Shown piece by piece: positions 25,909 through 34,700 of a stretch of DNA of 35,810 nt (position 1 is the stretch's first letter; every line of letters begins with the position of its first letter). The DNA lies in NCBI RefSeq assembly GCF_001553115.1, contig NZ_KQ960181.1, forward strand, positions 1-35,810, written 5' to 3'. The stretch is from Aedoeadaptatus coxii (GTDB taxonomy: Bacteria > Bacillota > Clostridia > Tissierellales > Peptoniphilaceae). The position numbers were made by a program, and so were the translations under genes. The notes under the pieces were generated by a model that was given only the letters and a program-made list of their open reading frames with translations, was not told the origin of the DNA and ran no database searches.

Positions 25909-26100
25909 AAAAAACCCCATCCTAAAAAGGACGGGGTTTCCGCGGTACCACCTTTGTTCCGCAATCTGCGGCGCTCGAACTCGGTAACGGCGAGTACCGT
26001 TGCTTGCGCAAATGTCGTAAGGGCGACCTTCAGTCGTTTTCGCAATTGCTCACACCAAACGCAATCTCTCTTAAGCGAAAATGGGACTTACTCCTCCCCT
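25909..26100 (-). promoter_or_regulatory. T-box leader of valS (specifier GUC)
   Basis: On the minus strand, stem I is closed by GTAAG/CTTAC and carries TGAAG-GTC in its internal loop, so GUC (26027-26025) is the likely valine specifier. The T-box core AAAGGTGGTACCGCGG (around 25956-25941) includes TGGT, which would pair with an uncharged tRNA ending ACCA. The terminator hairpin, with AACCCC/GGGGTT arms (about 25938-25913) and a T run, follows at once. Uncharged tRNA-Val should stabilise the antiterminator and switch valS on. Confidence 0.92.
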
Positions 26101-26117
26101 ACCAAATAGTTACATAC

Positions 26118-26146
26118 ATTATAAAAACTTTCCCTACCTGCGTCAA
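26118..26146 (-). promoter_or_regulatory. promoter of the valS T-box transcript
   Basis: The minus strand has TTGACG (26146-26141), a 17-base spacer and TATAAT (26123-26118). It starts the leader RNA about 220 bases before valS. The -35 box lies only 8 bases past the trpS stop. Confidence 0.8.
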
Positions 26147-26153
26147 GGAATGT

Positions 26154-27143
26154 TTAAAACTGCGCAAATCCAACCTTGCGATACACTTTTCGCAACGTAC
26201 GTTGCGCAAGATGGGATGCTTTTTCAGCGCCGGTCTTGCAAATGGATTCGAGCATGTCCTTATCTTCCCGAATTTCCTTATATCGTTTTTGAACGGGCGC
26301 AAGACCTTCTACAACAGCTTCTGCCACGGCTTCTTTCAATTCGCCGTAACCTGCTTGAGCAAATTCCTTTTCCGCTTCTTGTGGCGTAATATGTTTAAAG
26401 GAACTGTAAATGTCTAAGAGATTTTTGACGCCCGGTTGATCGTCACTGTAGTGCACCTCGCCGATGGAGTCGGTAACGGCGCGTTTAATTTTGCGGCGAA
26501 TAACATCGGGCTCATCCAAAATTAAAATAAAGGCATTTTCATCTGCATCGGATTTGCTCATTTTAGAGCTCGGGTTTTGGAGGCTCATAATGCGTGCCCC
26601 TACCTTCGGCGCTAAAATATCGGGGATCGTAAAGGTCGGTGAATAGCGCGTGTTAAACCGTTCGGCGATGTCGCGGGTAAGCTCGATATGTTGACGTTGG
26701 TCTTCCCCTACCGGCACATAAGACGTTTGATAAAGCAAAATATCCGCTACCATGAGCACAGGATAATTTAAGAGACCGGCGTAAACTTCTTTTTGTTTTT
26801 GAGACTTATCCTTAAATTGGGTCATACGATTTAATTGACCTACGGATGTAATCGTGTTTAAAACCCATGCAAGTTCCGTATGCTCCGGCACTTGGGATTG
26901 AATGTAGAGAATGCTTTTATCTGGATCGATACCGCATGCCACATAAAGAGCGATCAAATCCAATGTGCGGCGGCGTAAATCCGCCGGCTTTTGAGGCACG
27001 GTAATGGCGTGCATATCGGCGACGCAATAAAGGCAGTTATAATCTTTTTGCAATTCCGAAAAATTACTGAGGGCGCCTAAATAATTGCCGATGGTTAAAC
27101 TTCCGGAAGGTTGAATGGCTGAGAATACTATTTTTTTATCCAT
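26154..27143 (-). CDS. trpS: tryptophanyl-tRNA synthetase
   Basis: The protein has 329 residues, the usual length of bacterial TrpRS. The class I motifs are T17-I-G-N20 (the family's HIGH variant) and K194-MSKS198, with GEDQRQHIELTRDIA for ATP and tRNA binding. The ribosome site GGAG is 6 bases before the ATG. It lies 15 bases after the amidohydrolase gene, in the same transcript. No T-box or tryptophan leader is visible ahead of it, so it is probably expressed from the amidohydrolase promoter. Confidence 0.97.
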   Translation of the reverse strand: MDKKIVFSAIQPSGSLTIGNYLGALSNFSELQKDYNCLYCVADMHAITVPQKPADLRRRTLDLIALYVACGIDPDKSILYIQSQVPEHTELAWVLNTITSVGQLNRMTQFKDKSQKQKEVYAGLLNYPVLMVADILLYQTSYVPVGEDQRQHIELTRDIAERFNTRYSPTFTIPDILAPKVGARIMSLQNPSSKMSKSDADENAFILILDEPDVIRRKIKRAVTDSIGEVHYSDDQPGVKNLLDIYSSFKHITPQEAEKEFAQAGYGELKEAVAEAVVEGLAPVQKRYKEIREDKDMLESICKTGAEKASHLAQRTLRKVYRKVGFAQF

Positions 27144-27158
27144 AAGGATCTCCTTTGA

Positions 27159-28463
27159 TTAGGCTTGTTCTTTTTGGGCTTTTCGCTCTAAAAGTGCTTG
27201 GAACTTTTTCTCTACTTGATGGCGAATCTCCTCGAGGTCCACGCGGGTAAAACGTCTATCCCGCATGACGAACTCGCCGTCGATCATCACGTGCTTTACA
27301 TCTTCCGATTGGGCGGAATAGCAAAGGGCGCTGATTAAATTATTAATGGGCGTGAAACTGGGCGAATCTAAATTGAAGCAGGCGATGTCCGCCTTTTTGC
27401 CCTCTTCGATAGAGCCGATTTCATTTTCAAGGCCAAGGGCATAGGCGCCGTTAATGGTGGCCATGCGTATGACATCCGCCGCCGATACGGCTTCGGGATT
27501 CATGGTAACCGCCTTATTGACGATGCTCGCTATGTGCATTTCTTCCAACATGTTTTGATTATTGTTGGAGCTGTCTCCGTCGGTTCCCAGGGCGATACGG
27601 AAACCTTTCTCCAGGAAAGTTTGCACCGGCGTAAACCCACTGGCCAATTTTAAATTGCTGGAGGGATTGTACACCGGGAAGAACTTGGATTTGTCGACCA
27701 GATCCATTTCCTCTTCCGTCATGTGCACGCAGTGGGCGGCAATGGTGTGCACTTCACCCAGGCCGAGGCCCATCATATAATCTACGGGCGTCTTGCCGTA
27801 ATTTGCCACACTGTCTTCCACTTCTTTTTTTGTTTCGGAAGCATGTAAATGGAGCAGGCCGTCCATTTCCTTCGCCAAAGAAATAATCTCTCGAATGTAA
27901 TCGCCGCTGCAAGTGTAAATAGCGTGAGGTGCCGGCGCTACGTGAATTAAATCATTCCCTTTCCCGTGGCAGGACGCGTAGAGCATACGTGTCTCTTCCA
28001 ATTTTTCATCGCCGCTTCCGTCGATATCCGTCAGACCGCGGGTTAACAAACCTCGCATGCCGATTTCCACGGCGGCATCGGCGACGCGATCCAATTCGTA
28101 ATACATATCGCAAAAGGTCGTGGCGCCGGAGCGAATACCTTCCGCCATGGAAAGCAAACTCGCCCAATAAATATCATCCGGCGTCAAATGAGCTTCCAAA
28201 GGCCAAATCGCCGTCGTTAGCCAGGTGTTTAAATCCATGTCGTCGGCATAATTTCTAAAAAAACTCATGCCGAGATGGGTGTGGGCGTTGACAAAACCGG
28301 GCACGAGAAGAAGATTCGATCCGTCGATTTCCTCTCCGCCGGATAAACTGCCTCCCTCTCCAATGGTTTTAATCTTTCCGTCCATGATTTCAATGTCCTT
28401 GTTCTCTCGAACGACACCTTCGATGACGTCGATAAAACGCGTGTTTTTGAAAATAGTATGCAT
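27159..28463 (-). CDS. mtaD: amidohydrolase, 5'-methylthioadenosine/S-adenosylhomocysteine deaminase type
   Basis: The protein has 434 residues from the chosen start. This metal-dependent TIM-barrel deaminase has the metal-binding H-x-H in NAHTHLGMSFFR, a later HLHASET, an AAHCVHM histidine and the aspartate in LGTDGDSSNNNQNM. The motif set fits the MtaD/SsnA/TrzN group, which deaminates MTA, SAH or related adenosines. Exact substrate choice cannot be read here. The ATG at 28463 has GAGGTGG just upstream and begins the typical beta-strand N-terminus. A reading 22 codons longer lacks support. It is the first gene of a two-gene unit with trpS. Confidence 0.85.
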   Translation of the reverse strand: MHTIFKNTRFIDVIEGVVRENKDIEIMDGKIKTIGEGGSLSGGEEIDGSNLLLVPGFVNAHTHLGMSFFRNYADDMDLNTWLTTAIWPLEAHLTPDDIYWASLLSMAEGIRSGATTFCDMYYELDRVADAAVEIGMRGLLTRGLTDIDGSGDEKLEETRMLYASCHGKGNDLIHVAPAPHAIYTCSGDYIREIISLAKEMDGLLHLHASETKKEVEDSVANYGKTPVDYMMGLGLGEVHTIAAHCVHMTEEEMDLVDKSKFFPVYNPSSNLKLASGFTPVQTFLEKGFRIALGTDGDSSNNNQNMLEEMHIASIVNKAVTMNPEAVSAADVIRMATINGAYALGLENEIGSIEEGKKADIACFNLDSPSFTPINNLISALCYSAQSEDVKHVMIDGEFVMRDRRFTRVDLEEIRHQVEKKFQALLERKAQKEQA

Positions 28464-28490
28464 GTTCCACCTCTTTTTTCTCATAGTGGT

Positions 28491-28499
28491 AGTATAACA
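28491..28499 (-). promoter_or_regulatory. mtaD-trpS promoter, extended -10
   Basis: The minus strand reads TGT-TATACT, an extended -10 whose predicted +1 lies about 20 bases before mtaD. It diverges from the rpsD promoter 34 bases away. Confidence 0.55.
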
Positions 28500-28532
28500 T
28501 AGGAAAAGACGTGATGTTAGGGGATTCAACCC

Positions 28533-28561
28533 TTTACATATGGAAATTTTTCTTATATAAT
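28533..28561 (+). promoter_or_regulatory. rpsD promoter
   Basis: TTTACA (28533-28538), a 17-base spacer and a perfect TATAAT (28556-28561) match consensus closely, as suits a ribosomal protein gene. Confidence 0.8.
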
Positions 28562-28571
28562 AACTGAGGTT

Positions 28572-28600
28572 CTAAATTATCGCGGCAAATTATAATTTAG
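28572..28600 (+). promoter_or_regulatory. leader hairpin touching the rpsD ribosome site
   Basis: Nine-base perfect inverted arms, CTAAATTAT (28572-28580) and ATAATTTAG (28592-28600), flank an 11-base loop in the ~45-base rpsD leader. The 3' arm ends at the first G of the AGGAG ribosome site. S4 represses its own mRNA in several bacteria through larger leader folds. This hairpin is a candidate for a reduced version, but that is inference. Confidence 0.4.
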
Positions 28601-28612
28601 GAGTGAAAGATA

Positions 28613-29206
28613 ATGGCAAAAATGATGGGACCTAGATTTAAACAATCCAGAAGATTAGGTCTAAACGTATGTGGACACCCGAAAGCAATGAATCGAGCAG
28701 GTAGAGGTACCGCTCGTTCCGATAAGAAGTTAACCGAATACGGTAAACAATTATTGGAAAAACAAAGACTTAGAGCATACTACGGCGTCATGGAAAAACA
28801 ATTTTTCCGCTATGTCACTGAAGCTCAAAAAGCCGAAGAAGAAACCGGTCCCGCACTGGTTAAACGCTTAGAAGTCCGCTTAGATAATTTAACGTATCGT
28901 ATGGGATTTGCATCTTCCATTCGTCAAGCAAGACAAATGGTTACCCACGGTCACATTCACGTTAACGGAAAGAAAATCAACATCCCCTCTTATCGAGTAG
29001 AAGTCGGCGATGTTATTTCCTTAAGCGAACGTGGACGCAAAGTTGACATGTTCAAAGAAAACTTTGAAAACAACTTCGTCAACAGCTATCCCTACATCAC
29101 GAAGGAAAAGAACAACAAAGCTACTTTAAGTTCCGAACCTGCTCGTGAAGATATTCCCGTTGAAATCGAAGATCAACTGATCGTCGAATTCTATTCCGGA
29201 AAATAA
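28613..29206 (+). CDS. rpsD: 30S ribosomal protein S4
   Basis: The protein has 197 residues, normal for S4, a primary 16S rRNA binder that nucleates the small subunit. An N-terminal domain is followed by the S4 RNA-binding domain (about 90-150, with RLDNLTYRMGFASSIRQAR and VNGKKINIPSYRV). The N-terminus MAKMMGPRFKQSRR lacks the cysteines of zinc-binding S4, so this is the C-minus, zinc-independent form. The ATG has GGAG 9 bases upstream. It is a single-gene unit with its own promoter and terminator, apart from the ribosomal protein clusters, as is common in Firmicutes. Confidence 0.97.
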   Translation: MAKMMGPRFKQSRRLGLNVCGHPKAMNRAGRGTARSDKKLTEYGKQLLEKQRLRAYYGVMEKQFFRYVTEAQKAEEETGPALVKRLEVRLDNLTYRMGFASSIRQARQMVTHGHIHVNGKKINIPSYRVEVGDVISLSERGRKVDMFKENFENNFVNSYPYITKEKNNKATLSSEPAREDIPVEIEDQLIVEFYSGK

Positions 29207-29208
29207 TG

Positions 29209-29237
29209 AAAATTGCGGAGCTTTCCGCAATTTTTTT
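29209..29237 (+). terminator. rpsD terminator
   Basis: AAATTGCGGA and TCCGCAATTT arms with a short loop and a run of T residues begin just after the rpsD stop. Confidence 0.85.
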
Positions 29238-29279
29238 ATTTGACATTCTTTAAACGTAAACTAAGGAAGCGAGGAAAAT

Positions 29280-30680
29280 ATGTTTCAGTTTGAATTTGGT
29301 ACGGACCACTACCACCACATTCACTTTATCGGCATTGGTGGCATCAGTATGTCCGGCTTGGCGGCTTTAATGCTTTCAAAAGGCTATAGCATTTCCGGCA
29401 GCGATCAAAAAACCTCCTCCATTACCGATCATTTAAAAGATCTCGGTATTACCGTCTATGAAGGACACGATCCTTCAAACATCAAAGGCGCAGATCTTAT
29501 CGTCTACACAGACGCCATCCACATGGACAATCCAGAATACCGCGCGGCGGTTCAACAAAAAATCGACATCGTCGACAGGGCAACTTTTTTAGGCGCCATT
29601 ATGCGAAACTTCCACGTTTCCATCGCCGTATCGGGCACCCACGGCAAGACGACGACCACATCCATGATCGCCACCGCCATTAAAGACGCCCCCTTCTCCC
29701 CCACCATTATGGTCGGCGGAAACCTCGGCGAAATCAGCGGCAATGTGCGCATCGGCACCGGCGATTTCTTCCTTACGGAAGCCTGCGAATACCGTGCCAA
29801 TGTGTTGAAATACTTCCCCTCTACGGCGATCATCTTAAACATCGACGAAGACCATTTGGATTTCTTCGACAACATCGATCACATTTTAGATACCTTTAGA
29901 AAATACGCCGGCAATTTAGGAGAAGGCGACACGCTGATATTAAACAAAGACGACGAAAAAGCGTACAGTATGCGCGAAGCCACCAAGGCGAACATCGTCA
30001 CCATAAGCATTAAATCCGACGCGGATTACATTGCGAAAAACATCGCCGTCGATCCCGAAACAGGCCACACAAGTTACGACCTCGTCATTCGCGGAAAAGA
30101 CTGCGGCCATATTGCCATGCGCGTCATGGGCCTTCATAACATTACCAATTCTCTGGCGGCCATTGCGGCATGTGTGGAAAACGGCGTTGCCATAGAAGAT
30201 GCGGTTAAAGGTGTGCAAAGCTACCACGGCGTGGGAAGACGTCTGGAATTTAAAGGCGTCGTCGACGGCATTCGCGTCATCGACGATTACGCCCACCATC
30301 CGACGGAAATCGCCTCCACCCTTCACGCCTTAAAACCTACCGTGAGCAATCGCCTGATCTGTATATTCCAACCTCACACCTACACGCGCACCAAGCTGCT
30401 CTTGGACAGTTTCAGCCACAGCTTTAAGGAATCGGATATTACCATCATCGCCGACATTTACGCGGCGAGAGAAAAAGATTACGGCGACATACACTCGAAA
30501 ACATTAGTCGAAGCGGTCAAAGCCAATCACGACCAAGCCCTTTACATCGGCGAACAAGACGGTATTCTGGATTATATAATGAAAAAATCCAGACCGGGCG
30601 ATGTGATCCTTACCATGGGCGCCGGCGACATCTATCGTGTCGGCGAACGCTTCTTGGAAAACTACGAACCGCAAAAATAA
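29280..30680 (+). CDS. murC: UDP-N-acetylmuramate--L-alanine ligase
   Basis: The protein has 466 residues. MurC adds L-Ala to UDP-MurNAc, the first peptide step of peptidoglycan synthesis. It has an N-terminal Rossmann domain (HFIGIGGISMSGLA, 15-28), an ATP-grasp-like Mur ligase P-loop GTHGKTTTT (119-127), the LNIDEDHLDFF metal and substrate region, and the C-terminal domain starting around DDYAHHPTEI. The ribosome site GAGG precedes the ATG. A TTGACA lies at 29240-29245, but no good -10 follows at the proper spacing, so the promoter is uncertain. It ends with a strong terminator. Confidence 0.96.
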   Translation: MFQFEFGTDHYHHIHFIGIGGISMSGLAALMLSKGYSISGSDQKTSSITDHLKDLGITVYEGHDPSNIKGADLIVYTDAIHMDNPEYRAAVQQKIDIVDRATFLGAIMRNFHVSIAVSGTHGKTTTTSMIATAIKDAPFSPTIMVGGNLGEISGNVRIGTGDFFLTEACEYRANVLKYFPSTAIILNIDEDHLDFFDNIDHILDTFRKYAGNLGEGDTLILNKDDEKAYSMREATKANIVTISIKSDADYIAKNIAVDPETGHTSYDLVIRGKDCGHIAMRVMGLHNITNSLAAIAACVENGVAIEDAVKGVQSYHGVGRRLEFKGVVDGIRVIDDYAHHPTEIASTLHALKPTVSNRLICIFQPHTYTRTKLLLDSFSHSFKESDITIIADIYAAREKDYGDIHSKTLVEAVKANHDQALYIGEQDGILDYIMKKSRPGDVILTMGAGDIYRVGERFLENYEPQK

Positions 30681-30701
30681 AAATGAAGAGAAGTTAAAAG
30701 C

Positions 30702-30738
30702 AAAAATCCGACATCCCATAACGATGTCGGATTTTTTT
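30702..30738 (+). terminator. murC terminator
   Basis: A perfect 14-base stem AAAAATCCGACATC / GATGTCGGATTTTT with a 7-base loop and a T tract lies 21 bases after the murC stop. It marks the right boundary of the conserved core. Confidence 0.9.
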
Positions 30739-30756
30739 ATATTAGAAAACACTCTG

Positions 30757-31348
30757 TTAGCAGAACGACGTAACGTCGAAATCTTTGTAAATTATATGTG
30801 TGGCACATTTAAAGGCGTTAAATAGAACTTCTTTTCATAAAGCACGCATGTCACTAACCGCACCACTTCATTCGTCAAATCCATTGGGCTATAGTGAACG
30901 TCAGGAAACGAGAGCAGAAACGGATGACGATAACGGAGAGAAAATTGTTTAAAAGAAGCCGCAGCCTCCTTAAAAAGGCGGCTCAGAATCTTACAGAAAC
31001 GGAGAAAGGTCTTGTCGCCGCCATGCACGAAAAGAGCGATTCCATTCGACCGCTTACATCTTAACAAAAGGCTTTTATACCTACATCTTTTCTCACAAAA
31101 ACTAAGAAGCAGCTACTACTGCTCTTTCAACCTGGATAGAAGAGGCAAATAAAAGTATGCTAAATGAGTGGCGCTTCTGCTTGCGAGCCTATAGAAACCA
31201 GTTCGAGGTGATTACCAACAGCTTTAATTGCCTATAGAGGAACGGCTACGTAAAAAGAACACAGAAAGTGAAGCGTGTCGCCTTTGGGATTCGTGACTTT
31301 AATCATTACCGAACGAAACTGCTTTTCGTTTGTTTAAAGTATCAGTAA
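30757..31348 (+). pseudogene. decayed ISL3-family transposase (C-terminal part)
   Basis: No intact reading frame exists, but three adjoining pieces in three different frames read as an ISL3 transposase C-terminal half. The pieces are LAERRNVEIFVNY with GTFKGV (from 30757), HFIRQIHWAIVNVRKREQ then LFKRSRSLLKK with NLTETEKGL (about 30864-31063), and a last piece with ATTALSTWIEEANKSMLNEW, AYRNQFEVITNSF and KRVAFGIRDFNHYRTKLL (about 31040-31348). The last piece holds two in-frame stops (TAA, TAG). The N-terminal zinc-finger half is missing. Family assignment rests on the KRVAFG.R.F..YR.KLL ending and the VRKREQ/FKRSR segment, recalled from ISL3 members. It lies immediately after the murC terminator and is clearly inactive. 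Confidence 0.75.
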
Positions 31349-31738
31349 TGGAAGGCGTTTAGAAAAACAAAAAGGAGCCTGGTTTTCACTAGACTCCCTA
31401 TGATTGACATAGAACCAAAAAACTAGAGCTCAATCGTATAACATGTGATCAGCCTCTAGTTTTTCGGTTTTGGTGTAAAATGATGAGCTAGTTTCCTTGT
31501 TTTAAATCGTCAGCTTTAATCCAACTCTCTTAATTTCTCAACTTGTTTAATGAACTCTCTCAACATACTACAAAGCTAATGATTAAATAGATAGTCTTTG
31601 TACTCATCATCTAAATTTTATTTCAATAAAATCTACTCAGCATTTCTTCTAATTGAAGTTTGAAAAATATTTTGCTTTGACATTAGACAGTAATCAGGTA
31701 ATGTGGTTTATATTAAAAATTAAAATACCGTATTTCTA
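31349..31738. other. AT-rich non-coding spacer with two inverted repeats
   Basis: This is a 390-base gap between the transposase remnant and the surface-protein gene. GGAGCCT/AGACTCC arms at 31374-31397 form a hairpin. The AAAAAGGAGCC at its start resembles the ...AAAGAGCC right end of ISL3 elements, so the element may end here. A second, stronger hairpin lies at 31418-31464. From 31465 on I see no promoter and no intact gene. A broken minus-strand reading at 31516-31611 (D-D-E-Y-K-D-Y-L..., one stop, then MLREFIKQVEKLRELD) may be a gene remnant. Confidence 0.4.
31418..31464. repeat. 11-base inverted repeat, terminator-like
   Basis: AAAAACTAGAG (31418-31428) and CTCTAGTTTTT (31454-31464) are perfect inverted arms with a 25-base loop. 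A-T runs at both bases make it terminator-like on either strand. It could end the surface-protein transcript (minus) or the former transposase transcript (plus). Confidence 0.6.
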
Positions 31739-34700
31739 TTAAAAACGACCGATGTTAAATAATACTTGTGCAACTTGAGCGCGTGTAAAACTGGATTTAG
31801 GTCTAAAATAGCCATCTTCCATGCCTTTAATAATTCCTTTACGTGCAAGTTCATTAACACACTCTTGAGCCCACGGAGCAATGGCTTTGTTATCTATAAA
31901 CTGAATAGTTTGAACTTCAGTAATATTCTTTCCCGATTCTTTAAGGAAATTTGACATCATTACTGCCATCTCTTCCCTAGTTATCGCACGGTTCGGATCA
32001 AATTTCCCTGCTCCAGTACCGTGAACTATTCCTTTTTCAGCTGCCCAGATAACATAGGAGGTGTAGTAATTTGTATCAAGATCCTTAAATGGATTTTTTG
32101 TGAATTTTGATTGGTCAACTTGTGCCATACGACCAAGGACGGTTACAAAATCTGCACGGGTTATCGGTTGATTTGGAGCAAATAAATTATTCCCAATACC
32201 TTTAAAATACCCCTTTATAGCAACGTAATTTATTGCATCCTTCGCCCAGTGATTTATTGCATCGCTATAACTGATCATAGGTATTTCCGGTTCTTTTATC
32301 TTTTCCACAGATTCATTTCCAATTTTACTATGCTTGCTTTTGTTCGATTGCTGAGTTGACTCTCCAGTCACGGGGCTTATTGGTGTAAGACTAATATAGT
32401 TGTCCGATGAATTATGGTACTCAACTTTAGGATCTACTTCATGATTTACTGAATCACTTGTCTGATTTTTAATTATATGATTCGAAATAACGTAATCTGC
32501 AAAGCCTGTCGCATCAATTCTTATATACCTATCAAGACGATCTATTTCAAGTGGCGTATATTTGCCATCTTCATATTTATATGCAAATAGATTCGTATAT
32601 GCCTCCTCCTCTGGTTTTAATTCAATAACTAATTTTAAGGGATTAATCAAATTTTCTATCGATTGATTTTCTTCATATCCTTTTATAGCAATTCTAATAA
32701 TTTCATTGTCTTTTGTCTGTTTGCCAGTTACTTCAAGCCGGAACTTCGAATCATGGTTTTTCGTAGATAGTAAACTTTCCAATCTTTGTACTTCTACCTT
32801 ACGATCACACTTTTTAATATAATCAAGATCGATGAGTTCAAATCCTTTGTTATTTGCCAATTTTTTAATTGTTTGATTGGCTTTATGGCTAAAAATGTAG
32901 AACTTGTCATTATGAGATTCATTTGACACAGTATTATTTTTAGACGCTTTAAGAAATTTATCTTTAAATACATCTTTTCCTACTTTAATATTTCCTGGTA
33001 TATATGCAGACTTCAAATTAAATGCAAGTGAAAAACTTTCATCTCCAATGCTTTTTAGACTACTTGGTAACTCTAAATAATCCAAGTTTGAACACATGCC
33101 GAACCCCTGATAGCCAATAGTTTGTAATGTCTCCGGTAAATATAAATCTCTAAAACTTGTATTGGCAGACATCCCACATTTTTCAACCGTCTTCAAGTAT
33201 CTTGGTAAAATGATAACTTTCGCTGATTCTAAACCTGCTACAGCATGCTCTGGAATTTCAGTAATAGCATCCGGTAATTTCAATGATTTCAAACTTTCCA
33301 TTTCATAAAAAGATAGATTTCCGATCTTTTTCAAGTTTTTTGGCACATTAATTGATGGCAATTTTTCCGTTGCTAAAAATGCGCCAGCACCTATGTATTC
33401 AACAGTATCAGGCACATTGATCGATTCTAAATTGTGGCAATCTTGAAAGGCAGAGGGTTCAATTCTTTTTAAACCCTCCGGTAATATTACCTTTTTTAAA
33501 TGATTAAGGTGTGTACCAAATGCATATTCACCAACAATCTCTGTATCTTTTTTTACTATAACCTCTTTTTTTGCTTGAGGGGCATAAAGTAAACTTTTAC
33601 CTTCATATATGCAGCCTTCATAAGATTGAAATCTCGTATTCTTTGGGTTGACATTTATTTGTTTCAACTTTTCATTAGAAACATCGGAACGGCTCTGGAA
33701 TAATTCTGGAATAATTGATCCTGGATCTATCTCTGTAAATGTTGATGGTAAATTAATTTCTTCTAAATTATTCATATTCAAAAACGCGAATTTTCCGACA
33801 TGTGTAACTGCTTCTGGTATATCTAGTCGTTGAATAGAACTACAGCCTGAAAACGCTCCATTTTCAATACTTCTTAGTTTCTCTGGAAATCTTATGTTTC
33901 TTAACGATCTGCAACCAGCAAAAGCACTCTTATCTATAACACTGAGCTGATTAGGTAACTCAATATTTTCCAATGCAGTACAATTTTTGAAGACAGCTTT
34001 CCCAATGAGAGACGTTTTGTTATCTATGGTTATTTCTTTCAAATTTACACAATTTTCAAAGGCATTATCTTCGATTTTTTCTACATTTTTTCCGCAAACA
34101 ATTTTCCTAATCTTTTGATTGTTTTTGAAAACGGATGAGGATATTGTAGACACGTTATCGGGAATAGTAATTTCTTCGTCATGTCCGCTATAAGCGACTA
34201 GCTTTCCATTTTCTACTTTAAATAAATCTGATAAATTATCAACTTTTACTCTAATATCTATACATGCTAGCTTATTACCACCAATAGCAAGTATCTTAGT
34301 CTTGCCAATTTTCATGGCTGTGATTTTTCCGCCTTTATCAACTTTTGCAATATTAGGGTCTATCGAAAAATAATTAACGGTATCAAAAGATACATCTGCA
34401 GGCTTCTTTGATAAAATGGGTGCGTATACTTCATCCGGCTTTAAATCTTTTGATTTTTCAATAAAGCTAAACTCACTATAGGAGACAAATGTCGATTTGT
34501 CATTAAACTTCAATTTACACTTAGTAGGTTTTTTATTATAGATAGCATCATAGTGACTTTTGAAGTTAGAACTCAAGCCTCCAAAGTATGAAATATTCAT
34601 GTTATCAGTTAATGATTTGCCTATATTAGCGTTATCATTGTCTATAACTAAGTACTTAAAACTTGATCCGTTATCTCCTGCAACAGAGTTTCCTATAGAT

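Noticed and set aside
25894-25920. Longer valS start
   Set aside because: It falls inside the T-box terminator hairpin and lacks a ribosome site, while AGGAGG precedes the ATG at 25893.
28562-28612. Classical S4 mRNA pseudoknot leader
   Set aside because: The leader is only about 45 bases, too short for the known Bacillus-type fold. Only a single hairpin is supported.
30637-30825. 62-codon plus-strand frame after murC
   Set aside because: Its first half is out-of-frame murC and the murC terminator. Only its end belongs to the ISL3 relic.
31374-31464. CRISPR or tandem repeat array
   Set aside because: The two inverted repeats differ in sequence and occur once each. No direct repeat with regular spacing was seen anywhere in the window.
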